This document shows, in pieces, positions 1 through 12,742 of a DNA stretch of 64,000 nucleotides. The DNA comes from Endomychus coccineus (taxonomy: Eukaryota; Arthropoda; Insecta; Coleoptera; Endomychidae). Where the stretch lies: contig OY294070.1 in assembly GCA_958510875.1 (NCBI GenBank), positions 8,370,001 through 8,434,000 of the forward strand. The letters run 5' to 3'. Below the pieces are notes generated by a model. The model had not been told where the DNA came from, searched no databases, and saw nothing but the letters and a program-made list of their open reading frames with translations. Made by a program: the position numbers and the translations under genes. How positions within the stretch are numbered: position 1 is the stretch's first letter; every line of letters starts with the position of its first letter.

Positions 1-458
1 TCATTTCCTAAACAACAAAAATGATAAAATTAGAACTTACCGAACATTGAAAATCAGAAAAGATTAATAAAAAGATATTATATGGAATTAAAAACAATAT
101 TAAAAGTTTAATAATAGTTAGTATAATATAATAAACAATGTAAAACATAATAAACAACAATGTAATTAAAATGGAAGTGTAAAACAAGAACTTCAGTGAA
201 AGTGAATAAACGTACAGTGTTACGAAGGCAGAAATCATAATTAAAATGATCATGAGATAGCACAAACTATTAAAAAATGTTATAGATATAAGTTAGGATT
301 AGTAAATTTGAGTTATATAATGATAAAGAAATGTTATTGATATATTAAATTTATTAGTTTTTAAGAATGAAAACTGTCAAATTTATAATAATTATTGGAA
401 TAATCATATTAATAATAACCTAATCATAGGTTATCTTATACCAAAGTGTGTGGAAAAA
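1..458. other. AT-rich intergenic stretch
   Basis: No gene is seen. The only long frame is a low-complexity hydrophobic translation of AT-rich DNA with no splice sites or recognisable motif, so it is not called. Confidence 0.5.
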
Positions 459-1168
459 TGTAGGCAATATTAATTTAAAAAGAAGGAATCATCATCATTT
501 AAAATGAGTTGAAAATCTCCAATAATTCAAAATTTATAGAATACTAAATTCTGATTGGTCGAGGCGATTTTATAAACGTCAGACTAGTAACAATGTAATA
601 CTTCTGTCAGTTTGCAACAATCATCAAAGCATTCTTGGTAGGTAAACTAAGTACCTCATTGGTTATTTTTGAAAGTACTTGGCGTCCTTTTTGAAGGCCT
701 ATAAAAGGCATCTGAAGACAAGCCAAGGGAGTTAGCCATCAACATCTGAAGAGTCAAGGTACTCAAGCAACTCTTAAAGTTTCCATAACCTTAGATTATT
801 GGATAAACATCGGTGAACCCAAGTGTTCCAGTAGCTTCGTAAGGTTGAAAGTAACCAAAGCAAATAAATAATTTCTACAAGTCAAGTAGTGTTCCAAGTC
901 TCCGAACAAAGTTTAAAGGTTACAATAACCTACAATTCATAAGTAACATCGAACGATAGCCAGCCTTCGATAAAGTTCCAAACATCATTAAAGAGTTTTG
1001 TATCTTTAATAAAAAGAATAAAACTAAGTTAACAATTTTCAACAGTTCCTGATTTCAAAAGAAGTAACCAAAATAGTTTACCTGTGTTTATTGTGCATAG
1101 AAATTGTGTACGGTTAAAGTGAATTATCAAATTAATAAGAAGATCAAGCCAATTGAACATTGCCTACA
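459..1168 (+). mobile_element. Probable solo LTR of an LTR retrotransposon (710 bp)
   Basis: The segment starts TGTAGGCAAT and ends ATTGCCTACA, a 10-bp perfect terminal inverted repeat of the TG...CA type found at LTR ends. Inside, in the order expected of an LTR, are a TATA box (CTATAAAAGG near 699-708), a likely start region about 25-30 nt further on, and AATAAA polyadenylation signals near 1006-1022. No primer-binding site or gag-pol sequence follows, so it reads as a solo LTR. I see no convincing target-site duplication (aaaaa on the left, tttta on the right), which lowers confidence. The family is not identified. Confidence 0.55.
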
Positions 1169-1625
1169 TTTTAAAACATATTCTTGGATATAAACTAAAC
1201 GTAAATTTATTTATTATTTCTCCATTATATTATTATCTGTCTGTAAATCTGAAAGAAAGATTGTAGATTATAACTTTGTAAACAAATATTAATAGTAAAT
1301 AATTTTGAGGTTAGATCAAGGATCTATATATGAACATAACATTAAAAATTGATACCAGAGATAAAAATAGAGTCATAGAAATTTAAATATATAAGTTTTC
1401 AACATTCAAAGAACATTGTGTTTAATTCCATAGATATAAAATAAAAAGGTAAAAGTTCATTATTCAAATCAAACAAACAGTAATAAGATTCAAAATACAA
1501 TAAGAAAGCTAGCCGGTACAATTAATAATAATTCATAATTAAATAATAAACTCATAAGAGTAAAGTTAATAATTGTCACCACAACGTGGACGTGGGGCAA
1601 AATAAATCAAAAGGGTTTTCTTAAT
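1169..1625. other. AT-rich intergenic stretch
   Basis: No gene or recognisable repeat seen. Confidence 0.4.
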
Positions 1626-1859
1626 AATAGATATGGACTGCGCGTGGCAATGCTGGCTGCGGATACTGTAGGCGTGAGAGAGGGAAACTCTACTCGCAAG
1701 AATCGCATGTGTCGGCTCGGGACGTAAACATACTAGATACAGTCAGGTATTAGTAAGGCACTATATTTTTAGAGCTCTAGTATTAGGCCTCTTCGTTTTC
1801 CCTCTCTCACGCCTACAGTATCCGCAGCCAGCATTGCCACGCGCAGTCCATATCTATTT
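1626..1859. mobile_element. Palindromic MITE / fold-back element, copy 1
   Basis: The 62-bp left arm (1626-1687) is matched base for base by the reverse complement of the right arm (1798-1859), leaving a loop of about 110 bp. The arms start AATAGATATGGACTGCGCGT. The loop contains GGGACGTAAACATACTAG, which is also found in the second copy at 43964-44186. It has no coding capacity. The perfect arms suggest recent insertion or correction by hairpin-templated repair. The superfamily is not identified. Confidence 0.8.
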
Positions 1860-2547
1860 GTCGATGGTTCATACATATTATTCTCTGCTCCCTGTGTTGA
1901 ATCATAGACTTTTACACATTAAAAGGTCTATGTATTGAAGCTGGAAAAAACGAGATATCTTATTTATTTTATGTTCCCTACCCTAATTAAAATAATTGAA
2001 AATCATGAATGTCGATGTTGTGATGGCAATAATATAGCAAATGAGCTAATACAATATTATTCTTCCTAAAAAAACACAGGCAATGGGAAACGAAAGGAAT
2101 AATTAATAGTCTATAGCAACTTCAACAGTAATAATTACATATTTCATAGTAATTGTTTCTAGTATTAAACATAAACTTCATGTCTGAAAACTGAGAATAT
2201 AATTTTATTTCAAATAAAACAAGAAACCACAATGAATCTGATGTAAGTTATGCTTCATTTATTTCTGATTTTATCTGACATTAATAACTTATCTACATTG
2301 TAAAGTTTGTGCATATGATGTATCCAATTCCACATGAAATTAGATTACTCTAATTCATTTTTGAATTGTACAATTATTGTAGTTATCTCAAATTTGTAAT
2401 GCAATATTTTACAATTTTTTTGCTTAAAGTCGAGCCATTCTATGTCAAAAGGCCTAATAATTACTTAATAACATGAATAAAGCAGCTTCATGCTCTTACA
2501 TCTACTTATCTTTCATGTGCAGTTTGGTCCAAATTTTATTATTGCAG
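1860..2547. other. Non-coding stretch upstream of the zinc-finger exon
   Basis: Probably intron of the following C2H2 gene. It ends in a pyrimidine-rich tract and the acceptor attgcag at 2541-2547. A second in-frame acceptor exists at 2522. I could not identify the upstream exon or exons. Confidence 0.4.
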
Positions 2548-3616
2548 ATCGGAATATGATCTTGATGAGAACGGTCAAGATCAACATGAATACATCGGAA
2601 AAACTGAGCAGGAAGAAGTTAACGATGCAATAAATTGTAGAGTGGATCAAAAAACACTCAAAAACAATTGCAATACAGTCCTTAAATGTGGATTTTGTGA
2701 GTTTGAAACTTCCAGGCGAGACCAAATGATATCTCATAGAAACACTCATACACGGGAAGTGTTGTACGAATGTGATCTTTGCGATTACAAAGCTGCGAGA
2801 AGACACACACTGTCACGACACACGAATGCCAAACATGTGAAACAATCGCTCTTCGAATGTGAATTTTGTGAATACAAAACTCACATGAAGTCCAATTTGA
2901 AACATCACATCAGCGTTAAACATGTCATTAAGGATGTATTAGATTGTGAAGTTTGCGATTATTCAACTACACGTAAAAGTGACATGAAGCAGCACGTCAA
3001 CGCTAAACATACCCGAGAGAAATTACTTGTATGCGAATATTGTGGACATAAAACTCCCCGAATACACGATTTGAAATTACACATCAATGGAATGCACACA
3101 AAAGAGTCATTGTTCAAGTGTAGTGATTGCGATTATGAAACGGTAGTGAAACAGTTGCTTCAAGACCACATTCGATCAAAACATTACCGAGATTTGTTGT
3201 TAGATTGTGAATTTTGTCAATATAAAACTCCTCGAAAATCGCAGTTGCAATCACATGTTCGGCTTAAACATACCAGAGAATCGCTACTAAATTGTGAGTT
3301 CTGTGATTATAAATCTTCCAGGAAAGATTCGATGAGTCGTCACGTTTTTGCAAAACACAAAAAAGGATCGTTGCATCAATGCGAAGAGTGTGAATTTAGA
3401 ACTTCTAATAAGATGGCGCTAGTTCAACATGTTAAAGAACGTCATTCTAAAGATTTGCATCAGTGTATGTATTGCATCTATAAAACGACAAGAGAATATA
3501 ATTTGAAGAAACATATGCAAGCAAAACATAAGAAAGAAACAACTTTCGAACAGGAATATCAAGGTTTTATAATACAAAAGAGGATAACTGTGGATACAAA
3601 CGCAACTATAGAATAA
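2548..3616 (+). CDS. C2H2 zinc-finger protein, last exon (ten tandem fingers)
   Basis: The open frame runs from the acceptor at 2547 to TAA at 3614-3616 (about 356 residues; the first base completes a split codon). It opens with an acidic, Glu/Asp-rich linker of about 45 residues. Ten C2H2 fingers of the form C-x2-C-x12-H-x3/4-H follow almost without gaps, spanning roughly 2688-3530. Linkers are mostly KHTRE-like or KHVKQ-like. The finger start C-E-F-C-[DEQ]-Y-K is repeated, a pattern common in insect poly-zinc-finger nuclear proteins. A DNA-binding nuclear role is inferred. A GTG at 2642 is not needed as a start because the frame is open back to the splice site. AATAAA lies at 3716-3721. No specific orthologue is recognised and the N-terminus is missing. 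Confidence 0.85.
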
Positions 3617-4604
3617 ATTGTAGTGTTTTGGGTGATAATTTTCAGTGAGTAAACTAGTCATTGTTTGAGGAAAGTACTAACATTACTAATTCAAGATTAC
3701 CTGTTGATTCATTTAAATAAAATACTTTACAGAATTTGCTTCTATGTGTTCAAATAATCTCGATAGATGAGCGCATAAAGGAGCTTAACTTTGAAAGATC
3801 AACCATGGACAACAACGTGCTTATTACTTATTCTATGTCGCATATAGTGGACCAAACTACAGGGCATTGTAAATCTATTCTGTGCTATACTAAGGCTCTA
3901 TAGCTCTCAAACCAAACCATTGAACGAATTAAAATTATTTAAAATATGATAAAGGTACCACAGGGTTAGTTAATTGAAGAACGGGTCTTTCAATTTTCCA
4001 TTATTTCAAGCACCAAAAATTCCATACGTGCAATCATAGATAACTTAGAGTTATCTATGCGTGCAACCCAATATGCCAATATACGACAACCCATAATAAT
4101 TAGATCCACATTCAAGGATACCATATCATAGATATTTCTCTAATCAGTATTCATACATAATAAACTAAAATAGTTAACAACTGTAGAATGAATACACTAT
4201 AACTAATAAGTACGAAATAATCACCAAGTGATTAAAGATAGAGATTCTTACATAACGTTATACCAATGAATAATTATATATAAAAATAATCGGGAAATAG
4301 GTCACAATAACACTTTGCTTTAAATAATGAAACAATGAATAATAGTAGTTTCTTGTATTATGTGGTTATATTATCATCCATTTCGATGTTCTCTATCATT
4401 CATGAAAAGCTTACTATGTTATTCCACTCATAGATAAATATAAATCTCACCATCAATGATTATGTATGATTATGAATCCATCAATAATAACTTGCCAATC
4501 ATAATCATGCCATACCAATGCTAAATTATTTGATGTTTCTATAAGCACTAATCTTATAAAATTCACAGTAAATATTTATTAATGCATTCCATTTTTCAAG
4601 AATA
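3617..4604. other. 3' UTR and intergenic stretch
   Basis: Contains the zinc-finger 3' UTR to about 3740 and then AT-rich DNA. A short inverted motif of the type ATAGATAACT...AGTTATCTAT lies near 4035-4060; a similar one occurs near 51436-51470, so these may be decayed MITE ends. No gene seen. Confidence 0.4.
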
Positions 4605-5641
<1,037 letters not shown>

Positions 5642-6600
5642 AGTTCTGCATTTAGCAATTTTGTACATAAATTCATCATTCTAGTACACTATACAGGCAG
5701 CAAGGAGAAATAAAGCAATCAGCATTGTGTGAATCAACGTGATATTTATTAATATTTAGTATGTAAGGAATTGAGACAGCATGACATTGTGACGAAAGTA
5801 ATAATAAATTTTTCCTTACTCATTTTAATCCTTCATCTTCGTATTAGGACATTGATCACTGTAAATAATTAAAAAAGTGAGTAAATTGTTAATGTTTGTA
5901 GATGTGGTGGAATTTAATTTTTTCTTTTACATCTCTGTCCTGGCAACTACAATTACCTTTCCCTCCACTTTGTTATTTCTTAAATGTATGGTGTTTGACT
6001 TGACTAAGAAAATTGAATCCAATCGAACTGTTTTCAAAATAAATTGAATTTTCCCCCTTTACATGTATGATGAAATTATTATTTGTAAACAAAATTAAGC
6101 ATAATTTTCCTAATTGTAGGCTGCTAAAATTATATTGCACTCAACATGAAATTGTTGACTTGCACTACATTTTTGCTGTCAAGAGTGAGTTTTGGGAATC
6201 GCAAAATTTTGCATTGTTATTCACCAATTACAAAAATTGGTCACTATTTGGTAATTCCCCTTGAAAACATACAAATTTTTTGATGAATTCTTTTCTTTTT
6301 AGAGGCAATTTGTTGGTTTTATAATAAATTTGGACCTGTCAAATATCAGCTAGGGGTTTTTAATCCCCCACTGTACATAATATAAGGGTAGTATTTTCGC
6401 GGAATAATCAGTATCAAGCCTTTTTGAGTAATAATAATTTATTTATAAAAAATCAAAAATGAATACACATTCCTTAGGTACATATAAGAGTTTTTCACTT
6501 GATCAAAGTACAGAAAATAAACCTATATACTGTATGCTAATGTAAATAAATATACACATGCATTTATAAAATTGCAGAATCAGAGTTTTCACACTTAAAC
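5642..6600. other. Tex261 3' UTR and intergenic DNA
   Basis: No gene is recognised after the Tex261 polyadenylation signal. A 65-codon open frame at 6067-6264 is AT-rich and unsupported. Confidence 0.4.
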
Positions 6601-6790
6601 TAATTGAAAGTTATCTACTAAATAGAAAACAACTGGTCAGGATAAATGAAACAAAGAGTGATCTTATGATTGTAACTACGGGAGTACCACAAGGAACTAT
6701 TCTAGGTCCCCTATTACTTATTATTTACATAAACGACATGATAGATATCCTTCCTTTAGCAGATATAATTTACTGTCTTAGACATGCATG
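6601..6790 (+). pseudogene. Non-LTR retrotransposon reverse-transcriptase fragment
   Basis: An uninterrupted translation of about 60 residues reads ESYLLNRKQLVRI...TTGVPQGTILGPLLLIIYIND. This is the conserved GVPQG(S/T)xLGPLLFxxYIND block of jockey-type reverse transcriptases. The catalytic YADD block that should follow is already degraded, and neither end of the element is visible. It is a dead fragment. Confidence 0.85.
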
Positions 6791-9620
6791 ACATCATATC
6801 AAAACTCGATCTATACAATAATTAAAGAAATAGTATTATAGTTTCCATAAACATAAAAAAATTAGAATGATTTTATTAATTAATAACAATTATTCAACGA
6901 TAAATATGCAAATTACCACGAAAAAAGCGATTTTTTCAATTTTCCCGCCATTTTTCTCATTGCAGTATACCTTTTTTTACCACTTATCGAAAGTAGACGT
7001 AAAAACGAGTAAGTGAGCCTAAACAGAACTCTGTAGGAGGCGTAGTTTTAAGAAGAATCGCAAAAAAATTTGTTTTTTTTTAATTAAATTTATGAACAAC
7101 CTCTAGATATTTCCCTCCGAAAAAATACTGCCTTTTTGCAATAAATAGAGGTATCTTCTGCCAAAGTTTGAGCTTCATAATGTCGAAGAAAAAAATTAAA
7201 AACCGAAAAATCGGTTTTTCGCATTTTTTCCGAAAAATGGTCGGTACAAAAGTTGTATATCTTTTTATTCCCTACAACTTTTATGTTCAACTTTTTTTGA
7301 TAGAATGCTTGGTTTAGTCAGAAATAGCGATAAACGGTTTTCAACCCCTACAAACCCACCCCGGATAGCAGCTGTCGGTTCGATTTATTTTTCCCTCTTT
7401 TATAATATCTTGTTCTACAATATCCCGCTGTCAGATTGCTGTAACGGATAATTTTTTTTTTAGAATTACCTTCCCCAACCTCCTTCCACACCCCTTAAAA
7501 CAGACAAGTAACTTATCATGAGGAAAGTCGCATAAGATTTAGAGAAAAAAGAACAATCTCAATCTGCCACCCTTTGAAGCAAAAAGTACGGATCTTCGTG
7601 AAGTTTTGTACATTTGACATTCGAAACAGGAGGAAAGTCGCTATCTGCATGATATTTCGAAATAGCCAGCCTTTCCCGGGCAACTCTGGGAATTTCGGCT
7701 AGTAATGCAATATGGGTCCTAGTATTGTCTCCAAGCGACAAGGCCAGTTTTTTTATTTCTTCTATGGTCAAATGAATGATTGCAGGAACAGAAAATTTGT
7801 TTTAGAGACAGCTAATGAATTGTAACATCGAAATTTTATACATGTATTTTACTACTCTACATTTTATACTGATAGCTGCTGTCAGATTGACTTTAATTTT
7901 TTCGTTCGTGATCGTCTCCAGTTTTGACACACGTACACATAGACATCTCAAAAATAGTCTGCATCGATTAAGAAAGACTAATAAAAATGACGGACACGTT
8001 TGTGTTCCTTGTCATAGAGATGATCTTAAAATCTATGTAGTTACTTTATAATAAGGTTATATTAAATTAATTAATCTGTGGTATTACGAAAGTAATGTTG
8101 ACTTGACATAATCCTTTTCAACGATTGACAGTGACAGTTCACCTGAGAAAGATATAATAATACATTGTAAAACAAACTTTCGAAGTCATGAAAGTATAAT
8201 AGTCGAGCTTCAATTTATTAAGGCAGCTAGTGAATACAATATAGACAATCGTACATTCTACCGGCAATGTCCGGAAGCGAAAAATTGTGCTAACTTAATT
8301 TAAACTTACCTTATTGTGAAAATGGCAAATATACCCTGACCTTGAGTAAACATCCAAAATTGACGCTTTCTGAATTCATTAGGACTAGTAGGTATACAAG
8401 ATAATACATTATATAAGTAAAAAACAATTTATAACTAATACAATATTCATGATAGCAAAACAGGAGAGATAAACGAAAAAAAAAACAAGAAAATTTATAG
8501 ACAAAATTTATTATACTTTATATTTTTTCTTTATAATAAGCTTACATGTTAAATTCAAGTTTACAATGTGACAGTTAGATTTCATTATTTGAAGTTGTAT
8601 AAATTTCTACACTCATGATACATAACAAAATATAGTAACTGAAGTAAATAGTTTTATTGTTGTAATGGAATATCACAAAGACAATCCAATTCAATATCAA
8701 GAAATATTGTAAGATGGTAAATAATTTCCTGATGTATATTGCATATTTTTATTTTAATCTGGTACTTCTTATCCTACAGTACTTGGTATGTGGAACCCTC
8801 ACTATAAAATTTTTGCAAATCGTATTGGAGTTCAAAGGAAATTTGTAAATTGAAAATAAATTAAATTTGGTTGGTACTGAAATTTTACAAGCTCGTCGAA
8901 ATAATAAAATGATACTTCTACCCTCAAAGCATCAACTTTAGTTGACTCTAAAGAAACTACTGTGATTTCTTATCATTGGAGAGAATATGTTATCAATGAC
9001 ATATAAACACCATGTGTACTCTTATCAGTAACCTCTAACCTTGACATAATATTTCAACATTCAATTTCCTACTTGATACATATTCACTGATTTTAAATTG
9101 TCAATAGACAAAGAGAATACTAATATTTGATATCTAGTTTTAACTAATGGGTAGTTTACCCAAATCCCACCTCATTCATACTCTAGTCTATATATATACA
9201 AATATTTTAGGAAGTGCAATTTCAGGTGATAAATCACTTAATATTCGAATTTATTGTCTCTGTAATATTAAGGGTTGTAAAACAAAAATTCTCCAGCTGG
9301 ATATTTTGATAAAGTGCAATTTTAAAATAAAATAAATAATTTTTTTGTCAATTGTGTGGATTTACAGATTCAGAAATGTTTATACCACAACCTTCTAATG
9401 GGGAGATTATTGTTACAGACAATAAGTCAAATAAAATAATAATATTTAGTAACTGAATATGTTCATGTATTGCAAATAAGTTGAAACTTCAATAATTTCA
9501 AATAGACAAAAACATTTATAGACATAGATCTATGAAAATACATATTAGGATTACTAACTATTATAATATTATACCCTACTTGATTTTATGTAACCATTTT
9601 CACATCCTCTTATTTATTAT
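6791..9620. other. Long AT-rich intergenic stretch
   Basis: No convincing gene. Around 6900-7320 there is AT-rich DNA with GAAAAA/CGATTTTT motifs like those in the arms of the fold-back elements elsewhere in the window, so it may be a broken copy. The remainder (7800-9620) shows nothing I can name. Confidence 0.4.
7559..7801 (-). pseudogene. Possible coding remnant, unrecognised
   Basis: On the minus strand about 75 residues read openly, including MTIEEIKKLALSLGDNTRTH and a later KLHEDPYFLLQ. The composition is protein-like and not low complexity. There is no start context or clear splice partner, and I do not recognise a family. It may be an exon of an unknown gene or a transposon-derived piece. 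Confidence 0.2.
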
Positions 9621-10926
9621 ACAGGGTGTTTCAGAAAGACCTCCAGTAAATGCAGGGGACGGTAGATTTTACAAAAATAATCAGATTTTTCATATCAACT
9701 ATGGTCCTATCTTTTTTCGTTTCGGAGATACAGGGGCGTTGTATTTAATTTTTTTTAAACGAAATTTTGCTGTAGCTCCTTTGCAGCTACAGATATTTCG
9801 TTGAAATCTGGCACTCGGGGGTTTCAGAGGACGTCGAATAAAATTGTTGTTAGTTTCAGATTATGCGGTAGAGGGCGCTGAGAGTGCAACTTTTTGGCGA
9901 TTCTTTTAGCCTTAACTTTTTTGAGAATAATTTTTTTGTTTTCTTCGCACATTTTTCTGATTTATAATTTTATTTCAAACAAATAAAGTACTGTTGTTGA
10001 GGGTCTCAAAATTTCACCGTTTCGAAATGAAAACAAATTTACTTACTACCGGAATCGCGTATGTTCATTTAAACGGGTTTTTCTCGAACTTTGAAACAAA
10101 AAAAAATATCGATCTGCGGTTTTCAGTTTTTTTTGCAAATTTAATTTAATTTCCGATTATCATGTACCGTATGATTCAAGTTTTTGGGATAAAATCAATA
10201 AAACCGTTATTATTACAAATTACGCCCTCTAGCAATTTTATTAGGAACTATCGTGTACCAGTAGATACGACAATTGAAAATACATACTCTGTTCTATACA
10301 AACTAAAGTTTACTGAAATCGAATGAGTCGTTTAGAAACTACATCGATTTAAATTATTACACTCTCAATAGCTTCCCCACTTTTATCAAGCTCGGTATGC
10401 CAATGAGCTTTGAACGAAAATGATGTAAAATTGTCTAACGTTTCTAATGATGTTAACAAAGATATACCTTAACGCGAGAATTTCCGGAGAAACGCGTTTA
10501 AATTAACATAACAAAAACTCATTAACAAATAATTTACTTACTACCGAAATCGCGTATGTTCGTTTAAACGCGTTTTTCTCGAAAACGGTGAGATTTTGAG
10601 TACTTTATTTGTTTGCGATAAAATTGTAAACCAGAAAAATGTGCAAGAAAACAAAAGAATTATTCTTAAAAAAGTTAAGGCTAAAAGAAACGCCGAAGTC
10701 ACACACCCAGCGCCCTCTACCGCATAATCTGAAACCCTCGAGTATCAGATTTCAACTAAATATCTGTAACTGCACAGAAACTACAACAAAATTTAGTTTA
10801 AAAATTTTTTTAACGCCCTGTATCTCCGAAACGAAAGAAGATGGGACTATAGTTTATATGAAAAATCTGATTATTTTTGTAAAATCTACCGTCCCCTGCA
10901 TTTACGGTCGTTCTGAAACACACTGT
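9621..10926. mobile_element. Fold-back element with ~280-bp inverted arms
   Basis: The left end ACAGGGTGTTTCAGAAAG matches the reverse complement of the right end (TTCTGAAACACACTGT, 10911-10926). Homology continues inward for about 280 bp on each side, including the blocks GATTATGCGGTAGAGGGCGC and GGGACGGTAGATTTTACAAA and their complements. Nearer the centre, further inverted matches occur around CTACCGAAATCGCGTATGTT. Open frames at 9532-9804 and 10639-10938 are translations of the two arms, not genes. No transposase is encoded, so the element is non-autonomous. Confidence 0.85.
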
Positions 10927-11454
10927 ATATTTAATTAGTTGCATTCTATTGACACCTCATAGACTACGTAAAATAATTTATTTCTGAATTGGACAGAATT
11001 AATTTCAATACACATCGCCACATCTTTCTTCATGATAGCCAATTGGCAATTTGCTATTATTTTATCTAATCTAGTCAAACAATAATGATTTCAATGTTAG
11101 TTGTATTTGTAAAGTAATAATTTATTATTCATTAAATTCAGAGCATTTTCCAGTTGATATCCAATTTTTAAATTATTCTTCAATTTTTATTTATTATACT
11201 AGTATTTTTTGTGATAGTGATGAAACCAAAATATTATTTTATAAACTGATTAATCATAAATAAGTAGCCAAAGGTGAAGCATTTGGTAAAAACTATTTTA
11301 GAATTATATTTCTCTGTATCAAATATAAAATGAGACCTAAGTTCGGTACTAATAAAAAGGCTTCATAAAGAATGAACCAATGGATTAAGACCAGCTTAAC
11401 ATAGTCACATCTAACTGTGTGGTTACATAACGAACTTGGCAAGTTATATGAACA
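10927..11454. other. Intergenic stretch
   Basis: No gene or repeat recognised. Confidence 0.4.
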
Positions 11455-11930
11455 GTAAACACACAAGAGAGAAGATATTCAAATGTGAACATTGCAGTTG
11501 AGGTCGTGGGGACACTTCACTGAGAAACTTGGAAAGGCGCAGCAACATCAAGAAGCCAAGAGATATCTCTTAGTCTCAAAACATCAATACGTTTTTACAA
11601 ATTCAAGAGACAAGTGTCCCCACAACCACAATGTTCACGTTTGAATGTCTTCTCTCTTCTGTGTTTGATGCAAATACATCTTTTCAAGCATTTGTTTTGC
11701 ACGAAATCTTTTTTTTCATGTTCGTAACATTCAGAGTTTCCCAGTGATTGATTTGAGTCTATTACTTCAGACGTTTTATGTTCACATTTCGATATCTTCT
11801 CTCTTGTGTGTTTGTTGACTTGCACGAAGAAATAGCTTTTACTTCTTCGTTCGTTTGGGTGAACATGATGATATGAAGTCATTTCTTCCCATTGCACTCT
11901 AAAATCCCTCGAGGCGAAATGTCGCAAAAA
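11455..11930 (-). pseudogene. Degraded C2H2 zinc-finger fragments in inverted arrangement
   Basis: The minus strand at 11595-11927 encodes linker-like pieces such as KHTREKISKCEH and KHRREKTFKREHCG, with incomplete C2H2 fingers. The plus strand at 11455-11530 encodes a related KHTREKIFKCEHC followed by a stop. The two segments are roughly inverted copies of each other. KHTRE linkers are also used by the intact gene at 2548-3616, so these look like relics of a related locus duplicated in opposite orientations. No intact finger remains. Confidence 0.6.
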
Positions 11931-12742
11931 TCCTATATAAATAAAGAATATTAAACTTTACCCGAAACATCTATAAGCCATCACACAAAAATGAGTATTT
12001 ACATTTTCTCAAGAATTCTCTCAATTCCAAGTAATGTGTTACATAATCTTATTTTATACGAGCTTCAGAATCACAGACTTATTTAGAAAATTACGATATT
12101 TCACGTTTCAAAATTCATATCAGTTTGCAATTGCGTTACCATTGACATCAAAGAGTCAACGGATTGGAAAATCGCAACTCAAAATGGTTTATTTAAATTA
12201 ATGTGCGTCTATCGATGGACAACTATTTATTAAATAGAGCATTCGCTTACCTTTTTTTTTCTTTGGACCATGCGGTTCTTGGCAAAGTCAATGACGTGTT
12301 CGGTATCGTGTTGACGTGACGGCGATGTTTAAAGAAAAGGCTCACTGGCTGATCAACCGCAACATTAAATAATCAAGTTGGGCAAGCAAGCATACACGTA
12401 TCAAGAATGCGTTATCCTAATCAAGGTCCCAGGCAGATAACATCGAAAATGAGCTTTTTAGTATATGAAAGGTCAACGATTTGCCACGTCTACAGAGTAA
12501 CCATTGATATTTAACTTTGTGGAGGAGGTACATTTTACAAGTCTTCTATGGCAAGGAAAACATCCATGCTTTGCACACAGAGTACGTAATTTCTATAATG
12601 GAGTTGACACACAGAACTATACAGTCTCTGTCTTAAGTTTGTAATAAATTGTTCTATCGTCCTCCGGGAACAACTACGAAAGTATATAGTCTTGGTACTG
12701 TTTCGTTTGTTTATCACGATTACGGATTCCCTGACGCTAGTT
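11931..12742. other. Intergenic region and 5' flank of the trihelix gene
   Basis: No other gene seen. The trihelix reading frame stays open upstream to a TTG/ATG at 12692, but ATG 12743 gives the most natural N-terminus (MENEEEG). The promoter is presumably within the last few hundred bases. Confidence 0.35.

Noticed and set aside
8..265. 85-codon hydrophobic minus-strand frame
   Set aside because: Composition is explained by AT-rich DNA; no start context, splice signals or recognisable motif.
7090..7290. 66-codon minus-strand frame
   Set aside because: Lies in AT-rich fold-back-like repeat DNA and has no family resemblance.
9532..10938. Two open frames of 90 and 99 codons
   Set aside because: Both are translations of the inverted arms of the fold-back element.
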